Source: JADKIH01 sp031385005
Lineage (GTDB): Bacteria; Bacteroidota; Bacteroidia; AKYH767-A; 2013-40CM-41-45
Length of the DNA stretch: 64,000 bases
Assembly (NCBI GenBank): GCA_031385005.1
Contig: JANNBB010000026.1
Span: 124,001-188,000, forward strand
Reading direction: 5' to 3'
Shown piece after piece: positions 27,616 through 38,444 of this stretch (its first letter is position 1; every line of letters begins with the position of its first letter). Under the pieces are notes generated by a model. That model saw nothing but the letters and a program-made list of their open reading frames with translations. It was not told the DNA's origin and did no database searches. Position numbers and translations under genes: made by a program.

Positions 27616-30096
27616 TTGAAAAGAAACACAAGATTACGGCTAATCCTTTTTTTCTTTTTGTTCGGTTTCAGAATAGCATCCGCACAATATGCTATTGGGG
27701 ATTACGGTTCACTTTCTTCCGGTAATTGGAATGGTACAATTTGGGGAACATGGAATGGTGCCGGATGGACAGCTGTTGGTACATTTCCATCCTCATCAAA
27801 GAATACTTTTATTTTAGCCGGCACAACAGTAAATGTGCCAACCGGAGGTCCCTGGAGTTGTCAGGATCTAACAGTGGAAGCAGGTTCCAAATTATGGACA
27901 ACGAATAGTGGCACAAACGTATATATTTACGTCTATGGCTTCAATTTTATTTGCAATGGACAAATTGGAGATGGTGCAAATTTCGATGGTATTTCTTTTG
28001 GAATTGAAGGAACCAATTGTACCATTAGCGGAAACGGACTTTTTGATTCATCGCGGATGCGAAAAAACCTAACAACTCCTATTACCAATCTAATAATTAA
28101 TATGAATATTAATTTACGATGGAATGCAGGTTCTGGAACTCAACTTTATAATGCTGCGAATAATACAAATTTCAATGTTACTATCAATCCATTCTGTACT
28201 GTCAACTTAGTACCTAACGGTCCTAACATTGGTAATATTTGCATTGATGGATTAGATGGAACAGGAGTCGCCTTAGAAGCAGGTGGAACCTACACAATAA
28301 ATGGCACATTAATTATTTCCGGTAAACTTTACCTAACAACGAATAATACAAATACTGTATACGGTTGTAGTTGGATTATAAACGGGCTTGTACAAGCAAC
28401 AGAAATTGTTGCATCAAACAGTGGATTTGGAGGGCACGGACTTTACATCAATTCCGGAGGAAAACTTGATATTACAGGAACAGCGGCCTTTAGTTCTTTA
28501 GGTGTAACCAACAATTCATATACATTTAACTTAGGAAGTACTGTTGAATATTCTGCCGCAGGAACACAAATCGTTCGAGTAAAATCAGAATTTGCAGCGG
28601 TTCCAACAGTAAGTCAGGAATATGGCAATCTGATTCTTTCCAACTCCGGATTGAAGTCTACCACACTTTCGGGATTATATGTTAAAAATGATTTGACAAT
28701 TTCCGGAGCAGCAGTTTTAGACCCGAATCCTACAGCATGTTTAATTTTTCTTGGTGGAAATTGGTTGAATTACAATGCAACAGGTTTTGCTGAGAAAACG
28801 ACTACAGTTTATATTAATGGTGGAGGAATTCAGACTATAAGCTGTCCGGGAGGAGAAGTTTATAATATTTTAAGATATCAGAAATCAAGTTCTTTTTTAC
28901 AATTCAATAATCCCGTCGATGTGATAACTCAACTTGTATTTGCAAGTGCAGGTTATGTTGACCTTAATTCAAATGCGCTGACTGTAAGAAACTCATTAAC
29001 TACAGGAATTGCGGGAGCATCCAATTCCCGATATATACTTTCAGAAAAAACAGACAACAGTTCTAAAATTATTTGGAGAATTAATACCGGTACCGGAACT
29101 TATACATTTCCGTTTGGTATTCCACCCGGACTGGCAGCCAACTATATTCCTGTTGTCGTTAGTAAAACAAGTGCAACATCCATTGGAGATCTTTCAATAG
29201 CTACTTATGGAACACCGCCTGACAATCTACCTTGGCCAACTACACCAACAAATGTAACTAACCTGAGAGCTTATTTCGGAATTTATAACGCACCTGACAA
29301 CAGACATTGGACAGTAGATAGATATTGGGAAATCGGATCAACAAGTCCAACGCCTTTAAACTCTCTAACATTTAATTATCGCACTTCGGAGTTGCCGGAT
29401 CTGGATCCTACACCTACTAACCTAGCTGCTCAATTTTGGGCAGGAGCTTTCAGTGTGTGGAACCTGATTCAATACGGAACAGGGGTTGCCAATAACGTAA
29501 CAGTACCAACTTTTTCTTTTTACAATACGTCATGGACACTGACAAGTTTGACTTCGCCACTTCCTATAGAATTACTCAGCTTTACTGCTTCACCTGACGA
29601 CAATTCGGTTCGCTTAAACTGGGAAACTTCCGCTGAAATCAATAATGAATATTTTACCATTGAAAAAAGCACCGGTAACGGTGAATTTTTCGAAATCGGT
29701 ATATTGAACGGTGCAGGCAACAGCACTACCAAAAACGAATATAAGCTAATTGACAACCATCCTTTTTCAGGAATTAATTATTACAGATTAAAGCAAACTG
29801 ATTTCGATGGTAAATCAACTTACAGCGATGTTGTGGCCGTTGATTTCAAAAAAGGTTTGTCAAACTTTTCTGTTTTTCCAAATCCTGCATTTGAAAATGC
29901 TTTTCTGATCAATGAGAAAGAAAAAGAAGCCGAAGTATTTATCCGTACCGTTTCCGGAAAACTAGTAAATCATCTTGCTACAACCGGAAAAAACAAAACC
30001 ACTACTCTATCCTTATCTGACCTGACGCAAGGGATATATATTTTAGAAATAAAATCGGAAAATGAAACACAATTTTTGCGATTAATAAAGCAATGA
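27616..30096 (+). CDS. Secreted protein with T9SS type A C-terminal sorting domain
   Basis: 826 residues. Starts with TTG, basic KRNTRLR, then a hydrophobic signal ending in IASAQY. The central part (about 30-640) is rich in N, G, T and S with repeated NTNT...GG motifs and looks like a beta-helix/beta-solenoid; no catalytic motif was recognised. Residues ~650-740 match the linker domain common before T9SS tails (PLPIELLSF, LNWETSAEINNEYFTIEKS, YYRLKQTDFDGK). The last ~75 residues are a type A sorting domain (FSVFPNPA ... GIYILEIKSENETQFLRLIK). It should be exported by the type IX system and attached to the cell surface, probably as an adhesin or matrix protein. Confidence 0.88.
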   Translation: MKRNTRLRLILFFFLFGFRIASAQYAIGDYGSLSSGNWNGTIWGTWNGAGWTAVGTFPSSSKNTFILAGTTVNVPTGGPWSCQDLTVEAGSKLWTTNSGTNVYIYVYGFNFICNGQIGDGANFDGISFGIEGTNCTISGNGLFDSSRMRKNLTTPITNLIINMNINLRWNAGSGTQLYNAANNTNFNVTINPFCTVNLVPNGPNIGNICIDGLDGTGVALEAGGTYTINGTLIISGKLYLTTNNTNTVYGCSWIINGLVQATEIVASNSGFGGHGLYINSGGKLDITGTAAFSSLGVTNNSYTFNLGSTVEYSAAGTQIVRVKSEFAAVPTVSQEYGNLILSNSGLKSTTLSGLYVKNDLTISGAAVLDPNPTACLIFLGGNWLNYNATGFAEKTTTVYINGGGIQTISCPGGEVYNILRYQKSSSFLQFNNPVDVITQLVFASAGYVDLNSNALTVRNSLTTGIAGASNSRYILSEKTDNSSKIIWRINTGTGTYTFPFGIPPGLAANYIPVVVSKTSATSIGDLSIATYGTPPDNLPWPTTPTNVTNLRAYFGIYNAPDNRHWTVDRYWEIGSTSPTPLNSLTFNYRTSELPDLDPTPTNLAAQFWAGAFSVWNLIQYGTGVANNVTVPTFSFYNTSWTLTSLTSPLPIELLSFTASPDDNSVRLNWETSAEINNEYFTIEKSTGNGEFFEIGILNGAGNSTTKNEYKLIDNHPFSGINYYRLKQTDFDGKSTYSDVVAVDFKKGLSNFSVFPNPAFENAFLINEKEKEAEVFIRTVSGKLVNHLATTGKNKTTTLSLSDLTQGIYILEIKSENETQFLRLIKQ

Positions 30097-30131
30097 TCTG
30101 ACAACTAAAAAAACTAACCTACCTAAATAAT

Positions 30132-33100
30132 ATGAAAACACACTTATTGTCACCCACCTATCGGGCTAAATTTTTCTTTGGAAAAATTGTGTTGGCTCTC
30201 TTGCTACTTTTGAATCAAGAAGTAAAATCTCAAATTGCTGCATGGGATTTAACAGGTCAAGCTAGTCCGGCAACTTTTGCGGCTACAACATTTAATGCCA
30301 ATCTGATTTCATCCACAGGGGCAAACAATATAACGCGAGGTGGCGGAGCCGCTTCAAGCACAGGAAGTAATTCATTTAGGACCACAGGTTTTCAGAACAA
30401 TGGAATTGCTGTAACTAACACAGATTATTTTCAAATTACCCTAACCGCTAATGCCGGTTTCAATCTTTCACTCTCCACTATAGATGCGAAATTTGCCGGT
30501 ACTGCAACTTTTGCGGCAAGTCCCGGAGTTTCCAGTCAGTTTGCATATTCATTGAACGGAACAACTTTCACTTTGATTGGCAGTCCAGCAGTTACGATTG
30601 GAACACCTGCAACATTACCTCAAATAATTTTAACGAGCATTACTGCTTTACAAAACGTTCCGGCCGGAACAACAATAACACTTCGTTATTATGCTAGTGG
30701 GCAAACAACAACAGGCGGTTGGGGATTTAATTCTCCTTCTGCCGGAGCAAATGGTCTTGCAATTGGTGGAGCCGTTAACCCTGCTGGATCAATAGCAACA
30801 TTAGCAAACATCACTCAACCATCAGGACCGATAACTCAAGGTACTAACGATGTTGTTCTAGCAGGTTTTACATTGGGTGTAGTCGGAGGCAGTGCAAACT
30901 TTTCGACTGTAACGGTATCAAGTACAGGAACAGCGACATCAGCAGATTTATCGAATGTTAGAATTTACAGAGACAACGATGCTAACGGAGCAATTAACGG
31001 TTCAGATGCAGCGGTAACTGTTTCCGCTCAACCCTATTCCGGTGCTATGGCATTTTCAATTACAGGGGAAACAGGAATTACGACAACAAGAAATTATCTG
31101 ATTGTCGGCGATGTTGCAGGAGCAGGTTTTTCTACAGTCGGGAATACGACAACTTTAAGTATACAAGCAGGCGGATATGCCACGACAGCGGCAACTAATT
31201 CAGGAAGCGCCACAGGAAATCTTCGTACAATTGCTGCAGCCAATACACCTACGATTACTTTAACAGGATCTGTTGCTGCTTTTACCGGATTTGTGGGATC
31301 TGCGACGTATACAAAAAACTACAGTGTGTCAGGAATAAACCTGACAACGGCTATTGTAATAGTCCCACCGGTGCCATTTGAAATTTCTCTTGACAGTATC
31401 AGCTGGACAACGAGTTCAGGTAGTATCAATCTTAGTCCTGTTGCTAATACAGTATCGAACACAATCATTTACGTAAGATATAATCCTGTAACAGCAGGGA
31501 GCACCAGCAGTAACATTACACATAACAGCACCGGTGCAACGGTTCAGAATATGCCGGTTACCGGAACTGCTGCAGCTTCACCCGGTCCACTCTTATACTC
31601 AATTACAGGATCAACCTCTTTTCAAAATTTCGATGGACTTCCATTATCCGGAGGAGTATTAAATACAACAGGATTTGGATCGGGACCCGTTTATGTTGGA
31701 TTAGCTCCGGTGAATGCAACCGGTGGAACCGGCTGGCAATATGCCAGAATAAGCGGATCAACAACAGATGTAAAGTTTACCGTAGATGCCGGAACTGCAA
31801 CAAGTGGTTCGGCAATGAGTTATGGCTTAGCGAGCAATTCAGACAGAGCTCTTGGAACCTTATCTTCAGGAGCCAATACAGACAGGATTGGACTTGTATT
31901 AAAAAATAGCACTACCGACGTACTGACAAGAGTAACCATTACTTACGTTGGTGAGCAATGGAGAAATGGAGGAAGTGGACTTCCAAACAGGCTTGAATTT
32001 TCTTACTCTTTGAACGGGACAAGTATTTCTAATGGAACCTATTCCAAAATACCCTCATTGGATTTTTCATCACCGGTTACAGGAAATCCGGCAGCGAGTT
32101 TAAATGGCAATATTTCCCCAAATAGAACAACTATTACACATTCATTTTCGCTGAATGGTAATTGGCTTCCGGGTCAATTATTGATTATAAGATGGGATGA
32201 TATAGATGAGCCGGGAAGTGAAGATGGCCTCTCTGTTGACAGTTTTGCATTTACTGCACAAATTCCTATTGCACCTGGAATTCAAGACAACAACATTTCA
32301 TTCCCATCGACTACCACATCTTCAATGAAAGTAAAATGGGTGAATGGCGATGGTTCTAATCACTTGGTGGTAATAAGTAACTCTCCAGCTGCTATTACGG
32401 CTCCAACAAATGGTGGTAGCTATACAGCTAGCTCAATTTATTCAGGATCAGGCGAACAAAATGTTTACATAGGTTCAGGTGATTCTGTAATTGTTACCGG
32501 CCTTTCTCCCGGAACAATATATTATTTTCAAGTATTTGGATTTAATGGATCAGGGTCAGCGTCCGTATTTAATACCAGTACAGCAACATTGAATCCGAAT
32601 AACAATTCAACTTCTCCTTTAGTAGCGCCTACAAAACTTGTTATTACATCCGTTAATGGAGGTGTGTTTCCATATGTAAACCAGCCATTCAGCGTTGTCG
32701 TTCAGGCACAGGATAATTCCGGCAATCCTCAGCCCGTAATAGCTACAACAAATTTTGATTTAAGTGTTCAAGTTGGGATTGGTACCCTGGCATCAGGAGT
32801 GTTTTCGGGAAGTATTGCAATAGGAACAACAACTGCTACCCTAACAGGAGTAATTTATGATCAAGTGGATAATGGAGTTCAGTTGCAAGCAGATGTCACT
32901 TCCGGTGATCCATTAACTGCCCAATTAAGTAATCCTTTTAATGTTTTGGATGCTGCAACTGCACTGAGGTTTGATACAATTCCTTCTTCCGGAATACAAA
33001 ACGTTACCATTTCTCACATTGTTGCCACCGCTATTTTAAGTGATTTATTGACAAAAGATATCGGGTATACAGGAGCTATAACTCTTGCTGTAAATACAGG

Positions 33101-36100
33101 TCCTGTCGGGGGCACAATTACAGGAACCACCATGAGAAACGCTATTGGAGGTTCTGCCACGTTTAACGACATTCAATTTACTTTGCCGGGTACGTATACC
33201 ATAACAGCTTCTGCTTCCGGATTAACTCCTGTCACTTCTTCAAATATCATCATTACAGCTTTGCCAACTATGACAGAACTTGTAGTGCCAAGGTATATCG
33301 GCAGTAAATCAACAGCATCAGCAAATGAGTGCAGGACACCACTCGCTATTTGCATTAGGTTAGACAACCTTTTACCGACTACTACCTACAACATGTCTCT
33401 GGCACTTGGCGATATAGCCGAAGCTAATACCGTTTTAGGTGCAGGAACAATATGGAATGATACATCTTTTGCCAGTGCAAGTAATTATGGAGCATTCACG
33501 ACAAACCCAAGTGGAAGTTCAGGTCCGGTTTGGGTTTTCTTCCAACCATCTGGCAACACTACCAGATTTGCAGCAGGTCAGATTCATAATATCCGCATTG
33601 CTTATTCGACAGGAGCATTAACCAGTACACCGAATTTTGTGGGGACAAAAACAATAACAGCGTTGGATATTCCTACAACAGACTACACACCGGGAGTAAC
33701 AACAGATGATGGAGCATTCTTAAAAGGAAGTTCCGTATCGTGTATCGGTGGAAAATTTGTGTTGGTTTACGATAATGTAAACGGAACCGGAGATCCTCTC
33801 TTTGCATATCAGGCAAGACAAGCAACTGCTACGGGAACCAATAATGGACAATTGCCAACAGCCATATCCAATGTGTATAATCAAAATGCATCATCTGTCA
33901 TTGGAGATTATGTTGCAGTGATTCCAATTGGCGCCAACAATCCAAACGGTGTTCGAAGAATCGAAATCAGAAACAGTGGCAATTCAGTTGTGAATTTCGC
34001 TTCAGATGCCGATGGTATCTGGCCAAGTGGTGCAAATACTACTACTATAGCTAGACGTGGAGTTGCTTCTATTACCAATACGGATGCTTTTTTCAATACA
34101 GTATCTGTTGCAGCAACTTCTACAAATGCCAATTGTTTCGGAGCCCTTAATGGAACACTTATTGCAACAGCATCATCTACCTTTACTCCTATAACTTACT
34201 TATGGACACCCGGAGGGGCAACAACTGCTAACGTAAATTCAGTAGGGGCAGCAACATATACTGTTGTTGCGACTGATGCAAATGGTTGTTCTGCTTCTTC
34301 TTCAACTACAATTAGTCAGCCATCACAAATAATTACTTCAGGAGCTGTAACCAACACAGATTGTACTTCAAATATAGGTGCAATAGATCTTACGGTATCA
34401 GGTGGCAGCGGCGGATATTCTTATTCCTGGTCAAATGGTTCTACAATAGAGGACTTAAGTGGACTTGCCGGCGGAAGCTATTCGGTTACAGTTACAGATG
34501 CAGCTTTGTGTACGGCAACACAATCGTTTACGGTACTTACAATAAATACAACTTCCCCACTTACAATCACTGCTTCACCTGCTGCAGTTTGCCCTGGCGG
34601 AACTTCTACCCTGAATGCAAGTGGAGCGGTAACTTATTCCTGGAGTCCTGCAACATACTTGAGTGGTACAAGTGGCGCTACTGTCACCTCTACTCCTTCT
34701 GCGCCAATTACCTATACCGTAACAGGTGTTGATGGTACCGGCTGTCAGAGTACAGGAACGATTTCTGTAGGAATTAACACAGCACCGGTTATTAATGCCA
34801 GTGGGTCAACGACTATATGTTCAGGTCAATCGGTCACACTTTCTACAACCAGTGTCGGTACCTACTCATGGTCGAATGGTGCAACAACACAATCTATTTC
34901 TGCCTCAAGTGCAGGTCAATATTCCGTAACTGTTGATTATGGAAGCGGATGTGTGTTAACTTCATCTGTCACAAACGTTGTTGTTAACAATTTCGTATTT
35001 ACCGGAATATTATATTCTGAAAATATTGGTTCACCTGCCGCAACTACTGATGTTAATTCATATTTCGGTTGGCAGGCAACATCACCTGTTACTTATTTGA
35101 GCACCTCTACACTCAATCAGGCCGATGTAAGAACTACGACTGCATCTTCCGGTTATACGGGTGCAAGCGCCGGCGGAAATGTCTTCTTTGGAGTTTCCGG
35201 TGGAAATAGTAAAAACCTATTTATTTCAGGAATCAACACACAAGGATTTTCAACGAATACTCTAACATTCGGTTTGTTAAGGACAACCATAACAGCAGAT
35301 CTGACTCTTGAAATAAGCACTGATGGAATAACTTTTACTCCATTAACTTATACTGCACCTCCAACTCAAAATGTTTGGGCACTTTGTACTGTGGGAGGAA
35401 TACCACAGGCAAGTAATCTTAGAATAAAATTCTCTAAAAACAACAGTACTTCTTTCCGTTTAGATGATATAAAATTGACCGGAACAACAACAACTGTTGA
35501 TATTGCCGCAAGTGGTCCACTAATAAACTGTGGCGGAACAGGAATTACACTTACTTCCAATATTCCATCGGGAAATGTCTGGTCTTATAATTCTTCAACT
35601 GCTAAGTCATTATCTATTTCTGCACTCGGGCCTTTTTCGACTACTGTTACCGCAACCGGCTCTAATGGTTGTACGTTAACATCGGCAGTAATTTCCGGAC
35701 AAATTAATCCGAGCCCAAGTGTTGCCATTACTTCTACGACAAACGTTGCTTGTTTTGGAGAATTAAACGGAAGCGCAACAGCATCTGCCTCCGGCGGAAC
35801 AGGAACATTGGGATATTCCTGGAATACAAGTCCTGTACAAACAACTCCTTCAATTACGAATCTAGCAGCAGGAACTTATATTGTGACTGCTACTGATGTT
35901 AATGGTTGCACAGGAACTAATTCGGCAATTATTTCACAACCATCACAAATTTCAATTACAGTGGGAGTTAGTGATACAGTATTATGCGAAGGACAATCGA
36001 TTCTATTAAGCTCCTCAGGATCTAACTCGAAAGCATTTACCGCTTTAAATTCAACTCCGGTCAATATACCTGATAGTGGAATTACAGGAGTAACACCTGT

Positions 36101-37766
36101 TTCATCATCCGTAACGGTTTCCGGTCTGAATATTACAGGGCTTACAGCAGGGCAGATTGCCAATGTGAAAATCAACAGCATCACACATACCTATACAGGA
36201 GATCTTGTAATTAGATTGATTGCACCAGATGGAAGATATTTAACACTTGCTGCAAGAAGAGGATTGGGTGCTAATTTTGTGAATACTTTATTCACACCTT
36301 CAGCAACGACATTAATTTCTGCCGGCTCGTCGCCATTTACAGCAACATATGTTCCTGACACTGCAGTAGCTGCCGCAGCTGCTTTCAGTGTATTCGATGG
36401 TGTTAATCCAAATGGAACATGGTCATTACAAGTTTTTGATAGTGCATCTGTAGATATTGGTACTATCGATAGTTGGAGTATTACATTCTTGAACCCTCTA
36501 TCCTATTCATGGACTTCTACTCCGGCGGGATTCAGCTCATCCGTTCAAAGCCCGGGTACAGTTACTCCTTCAACTCTTGGATTAGGAAACGTAACATATA
36601 CAGCAACTGCAACAAATTCCTTTAATGGATGTTCGGCAAGCAATTCATTTACTGTTACTGTTAACCCGCTTCCAACACCTACCATTACCGGAAATCTTAG
36701 TTTCTGCGCAGGAAACAGCACGACACTTGGGACCACATCAAGTTACAGTGGTTACATCTGGACAGGCGGATCTAGTGCTTCAACACTAACAGTTAATACA
36801 GGTGGAACATATGCCGTTACTGTTACCGATGTCAACGGTTGTTCCGGAACTCAATCTGTCGTTGTTACAGAAAATCCAAATCCGGTTCCAACTATTTCAG
36901 CAACGACTACACCTGCTCAAACCGGAAACCCAATTACTATTTGTTCCGGCGAATCAGCTATTTTGAATACCGATCAAACATTTGACACCTACAGTTGGAA
37001 TGATGGAATAAGTATAATTAGCACGAATCAAAATGTTACTGTTACGCCTACTGCAAATACAATCTATACCCTAACAGTAAGCAACAACGGATGTTCCGGC
37101 TCTGCAACATTCGAAATCGATGTAGTTACTTGTGGAGGAAACGTAACATTGAATGCAACGATGTATTTAGAAGGATACTATGCTGCCAGCAATACAGGAT
37201 TAATGGATAACTATGGGACAGGTGGATGTTTGTTTGTAAATTCAATATCCCTGAATTCAAATGATGTTGACACTGTTGAAATCAGTATGATGGATGCCGC
37301 TACTTATGCATTAGTTGATGCTCAAAAAGGTATTCTACAAGTTAATGGTTCCGTTAGTGTTACATTCAGCCCATTGGTAACTGCCGGAACAGCATATTAT
37401 ATCAGAGTAAAACACAAAAATGCTGTACAAACCTGGAGTGCAAGTCCGGTAATGACGAGTGCGACAACTACATATGATTTCTCAACAGCAGTTACACAAG
37501 CTTATGGAAATAATATGGTTCAGACTCAGGATCTCTTGCATTGGGCATTCTATAGTGGCGACTTATCTGATGCTGGATCTGCTACAATAGGAATTCAAGA
37601 TGAAGTAATCGAATCACAAGATTATTCAGACATGGAAAATGCTATATTTATTACATTAGGTGGATATACTTTCGAAGATATCACCGGTGATGGTGTAGTT
37701 GAATCGCTGGATTATTCTATATTGGAAAACAATGTGTTCTTTACTATCCAATCCCTGCATCCATAA
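30132..37766 (+). CDS. Giant multidomain surface protein with SprB-like repeats, FnIII, P-domain and EF-hand tail
   Basis: 2544 residues with a signal peptide (hydrophobic 16-28). Recognisable parts: an FnIII-like module (about 716-830; MKVKWVNGDGSNHLVV and PGTIYYFQVFGFNG); a lamin-tail-like region (~1190-1310); SprB-like cysteine repeats (~1326-1480 and 1868-1940; CFGELNGSATASASGGTG, YIVTATDVNGC and ISQPSQI); a proprotein-convertase P-domain (~1973-2126; THTYTGDLVIRLIAPDGR and NGTWSLQVFDSA); and Ig-like CxG segments. It has no type A sorting tail. It ends in a module (2330-2544) with loops such as DITGDGVVESLDYS, shared with the protein at 63072. Likely a cell-surface adhesin. It starts 35 bases after the T9SS protein, so they are probably co-transcribed. 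Confidence 0.85.
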   Translation: MKTHLLSPTYRAKFFFGKIVLALLLLLNQEVKSQIAAWDLTGQASPATFAATTFNANLISSTGANNITRGGGAASSTGSNSFRTTGFQNNGIAVTNTDYFQITLTANAGFNLSLSTIDAKFAGTATFAASPGVSSQFAYSLNGTTFTLIGSPAVTIGTPATLPQIILTSITALQNVPAGTTITLRYYASGQTTTGGWGFNSPSAGANGLAIGGAVNPAGSIATLANITQPSGPITQGTNDVVLAGFTLGVVGGSANFSTVTVSSTGTATSADLSNVRIYRDNDANGAINGSDAAVTVSAQPYSGAMAFSITGETGITTTRNYLIVGDVAGAGFSTVGNTTTLSIQAGGYATTAATNSGSATGNLRTIAAANTPTITLTGSVAAFTGFVGSATYTKNYSVSGINLTTAIVIVPPVPFEISLDSISWTTSSGSINLSPVANTVSNTIIYVRYNPVTAGSTSSNITHNSTGATVQNMPVTGTAAASPGPLLYSITGSTSFQNFDGLPLSGGVLNTTGFGSGPVYVGLAPVNATGGTGWQYARISGSTTDVKFTVDAGTATSGSAMSYGLASNSDRALGTLSSGANTDRIGLVLKNSTTDVLTRVTITYVGEQWRNGGSGLPNRLEFSYSLNGTSISNGTYSKIPSLDFSSPVTGNPAASLNGNISPNRTTITHSFSLNGNWLPGQLLIIRWDDIDEPGSEDGLSVDSFAFTAQIPIAPGIQDNNISFPSTTTSSMKVKWVNGDGSNHLVVISNSPAAITAPTNGGSYTASSIYSGSGEQNVYIGSGDSVIVTGLSPGTIYYFQVFGFNGSGSASVFNTSTATLNPNNNSTSPLVAPTKLVITSVNGGVFPYVNQPFSVVVQAQDNSGNPQPVIATTNFDLSVQVGIGTLASGVFSGSIAIGTTTATLTGVIYDQVDNGVQLQADVTSGDPLTAQLSNPFNVLDAATALRFDTIPSSGIQNVTISHIVATAILSDLLTKDIGYTGAITLAVNTGPVGGTITGTTMRNAIGGSATFNDIQFTLPGTYTITASASGLTPVTSSNIIITALPTMTELVVPRYIGSKSTASANECRTPLAICIRLDNLLPTTTYNMSLALGDIAEANTVLGAGTIWNDTSFASASNYGAFTTNPSGSSGPVWVFFQPSGNTTRFAAGQIHNIRIAYSTGALTSTPNFVGTKTITALDIPTTDYTPGVTTDDGAFLKGSSVSCIGGKFVLVYDNVNGTGDPLFAYQARQATATGTNNGQLPTAISNVYNQNASSVIGDYVAVIPIGANNPNGVRRIEIRNSGNSVVNFASDADGIWPSGANTTTIARRGVASITNTDAFFNTVSVAATSTNANCFGALNGTLIATASSTFTPITYLWTPGGATTANVNSVGAATYTVVATDANGCSASSSTTISQPSQIITSGAVTNTDCTSNIGAIDLTVSGGSGGYSYSWSNGSTIEDLSGLAGGSYSVTVTDAALCTATQSFTVLTINTTSPLTITASPAAVCPGGTSTLNASGAVTYSWSPATYLSGTSGATVTSTPSAPITYTVTGVDGTGCQSTGTISVGINTAPVINASGSTTICSGQSVTLSTTSVGTYSWSNGATTQSISASSAGQYSVTVDYGSGCVLTSSVTNVVVNNFVFTGILYSENIGSPAATTDVNSYFGWQATSPVTYLSTSTLNQADVRTTTASSGYTGASAGGNVFFGVSGGNSKNLFISGINTQGFSTNTLTFGLLRTTITADLTLEISTDGITFTPLTYTAPPTQNVWALCTVGGIPQASNLRIKFSKNNSTSFRLDDIKLTGTTTTVDIAASGPLINCGGTGITLTSNIPSGNVWSYNSSTAKSLSISALGPFSTTVTATGSNGCTLTSAVISGQINPSPSVAITSTTNVACFGELNGSATASASGGTGTLGYSWNTSPVQTTPSITNLAAGTYIVTATDVNGCTGTNSAIISQPSQISITVGVSDTVLCEGQSILLSSSGSNSKAFTALNSTPVNIPDSGITGVTPVSSSVTVSGLNITGLTAGQIANVKINSITHTYTGDLVIRLIAPDGRYLTLAARRGLGANFVNTLFTPSATTLISAGSSPFTATYVPDTAVAAAAAFSVFDGVNPNGTWSLQVFDSASVDIGTIDSWSITFLNPLSYSWTSTPAGFSSSVQSPGTVTPSTLGLGNVTYTATATNSFNGCSASNSFTVTVNPLPTPTITGNLSFCAGNSTTLGTTSSYSGYIWTGGSSASTLTVNTGGTYAVTVTDVNGCSGTQSVVVTENPNPVPTISATTTPAQTGNPITICSGESAILNTDQTFDTYSWNDGISIISTNQNVTVTPTANTIYTLTVSNNGCSGSATFEIDVVTCGGNVTLNATMYLEGYYAASNTGLMDNYGTGGCLFVNSISLNSNDVDTVEISMMDAATYALVDAQKGILQVNGSVSVTFSPLVTAGTAYYIRVKHKNAVQTWSASPVMTSATTTYDFSTAVTQAYGNNMVQTQDLLHWAFYSGDLSDAGSATIGIQDEVIESQDYSDMENAIFITLGGYTFEDITGDGVVESLDYSILENNVFFTIQSLHP

Positions 37767-37787
37767 ATTGAAATATTTTTTTACAAT

Positions 37788-37819
37788 AGAGGGAGCTGAA
37801 AAAATCAGCTCCCTTTTTT
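37788..37819 (+). terminator. Intrinsic terminator
   Basis: Arms GGGAGCTGA and TCAGCTCCC with a short A-rich loop, followed by six T, 22 bases after the stop of the giant protein gene. Confidence 0.9.
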
Positions 37820-37874
37820 ATTTCACAAATGTTTTATCCCATATAAATATTATGGCTTTTCAATTTATATAAAA

Positions 37875-38225
37875 TCAAGAATAAGACTTCACTCTAAACG
37901 TTACAATTTTTTCAATTAAATCAAATGGAATGGGCTTATCCAGTGGGAATTGCACAGATCCCTTACCCTGCTTATATTTAGCCAGTTGCATCCTAAATTT
38001 TTCATGCCCGGATGGAGTGGCGTAAAAACCAATGTGCTTCGTATATGCAGCAAAATACACCAGTGGTTTTTTACTATATTTATAAGCAGGCATACCATAG
38101 GAAATACTCTCTATTACATTCGGAGCATTCTTTTTTATAATTGCTCGGATCTTGTTTAATATCAATTGTAATTCCTGCGGCTGTGAGCCAATGTAAGCAT
38201 CTACAGTTTGAAAATCACCTTTCAT
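37875..38225 (-). CDS. DUF1801 (YdhG-like) domain protein
   Basis: 116 residues covering a whole DUF1801 domain: VDAYIGSQPQELQLILNKIR, ESISYGMPAYKY, KPLVYFAAYTKHIGFYATPS, and a C-terminal GSVQFPLDKPIPFDLIEKI. The fold is that of small YdhG/Fra-like proteins (Bacillus YdhG has been reported to act as an iron chaperone), but most members have no proven role. Cytosolic, no signal. A second DUF1801 protein of a different subfamily is encoded at 41089. Confidence 0.88.
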   Translation of the reverse strand: MKGDFQTVDAYIGSQPQELQLILNKIRAIIKKNAPNVIESISYGMPAYKYSKKPLVYFAAYTKHIGFYATPSGHEKFRMQLAKYKQGKGSVQFPLDKPIPFDLIEKIVTFRVKSYS

Positions 38226-38444
38226 AATTTATGTATTTATTTCAACTAATAATTTTAAACTAATTTGTTTACATAAAATTAAAAAAAGTATTATTCACAT
38301 TAACAAAATAAAAAACAATCATACAGTCAATATATTTCAGAAAAATACTATTGAATTAATTCCTTTCAATAATTGTTCCAAACTACAATACATCATCTAA
38401 CATTTGAATTAAAAAATTAAGTAAAAATTATTCCTAATCCTTCC

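Noticed and set aside
34361..34732. 123-residue plus-strand frame inside the giant protein gene
   Set aside because: Out-of-frame shadow of a low-complexity Thr/Ser/Gly-rich coding region; no support of its own.
30132..37766. T9SS type A sorting domain on the giant protein
   Set aside because: The C terminus lacks the PNP...G.Y.....G......K pattern and instead carries the EF-hand module.
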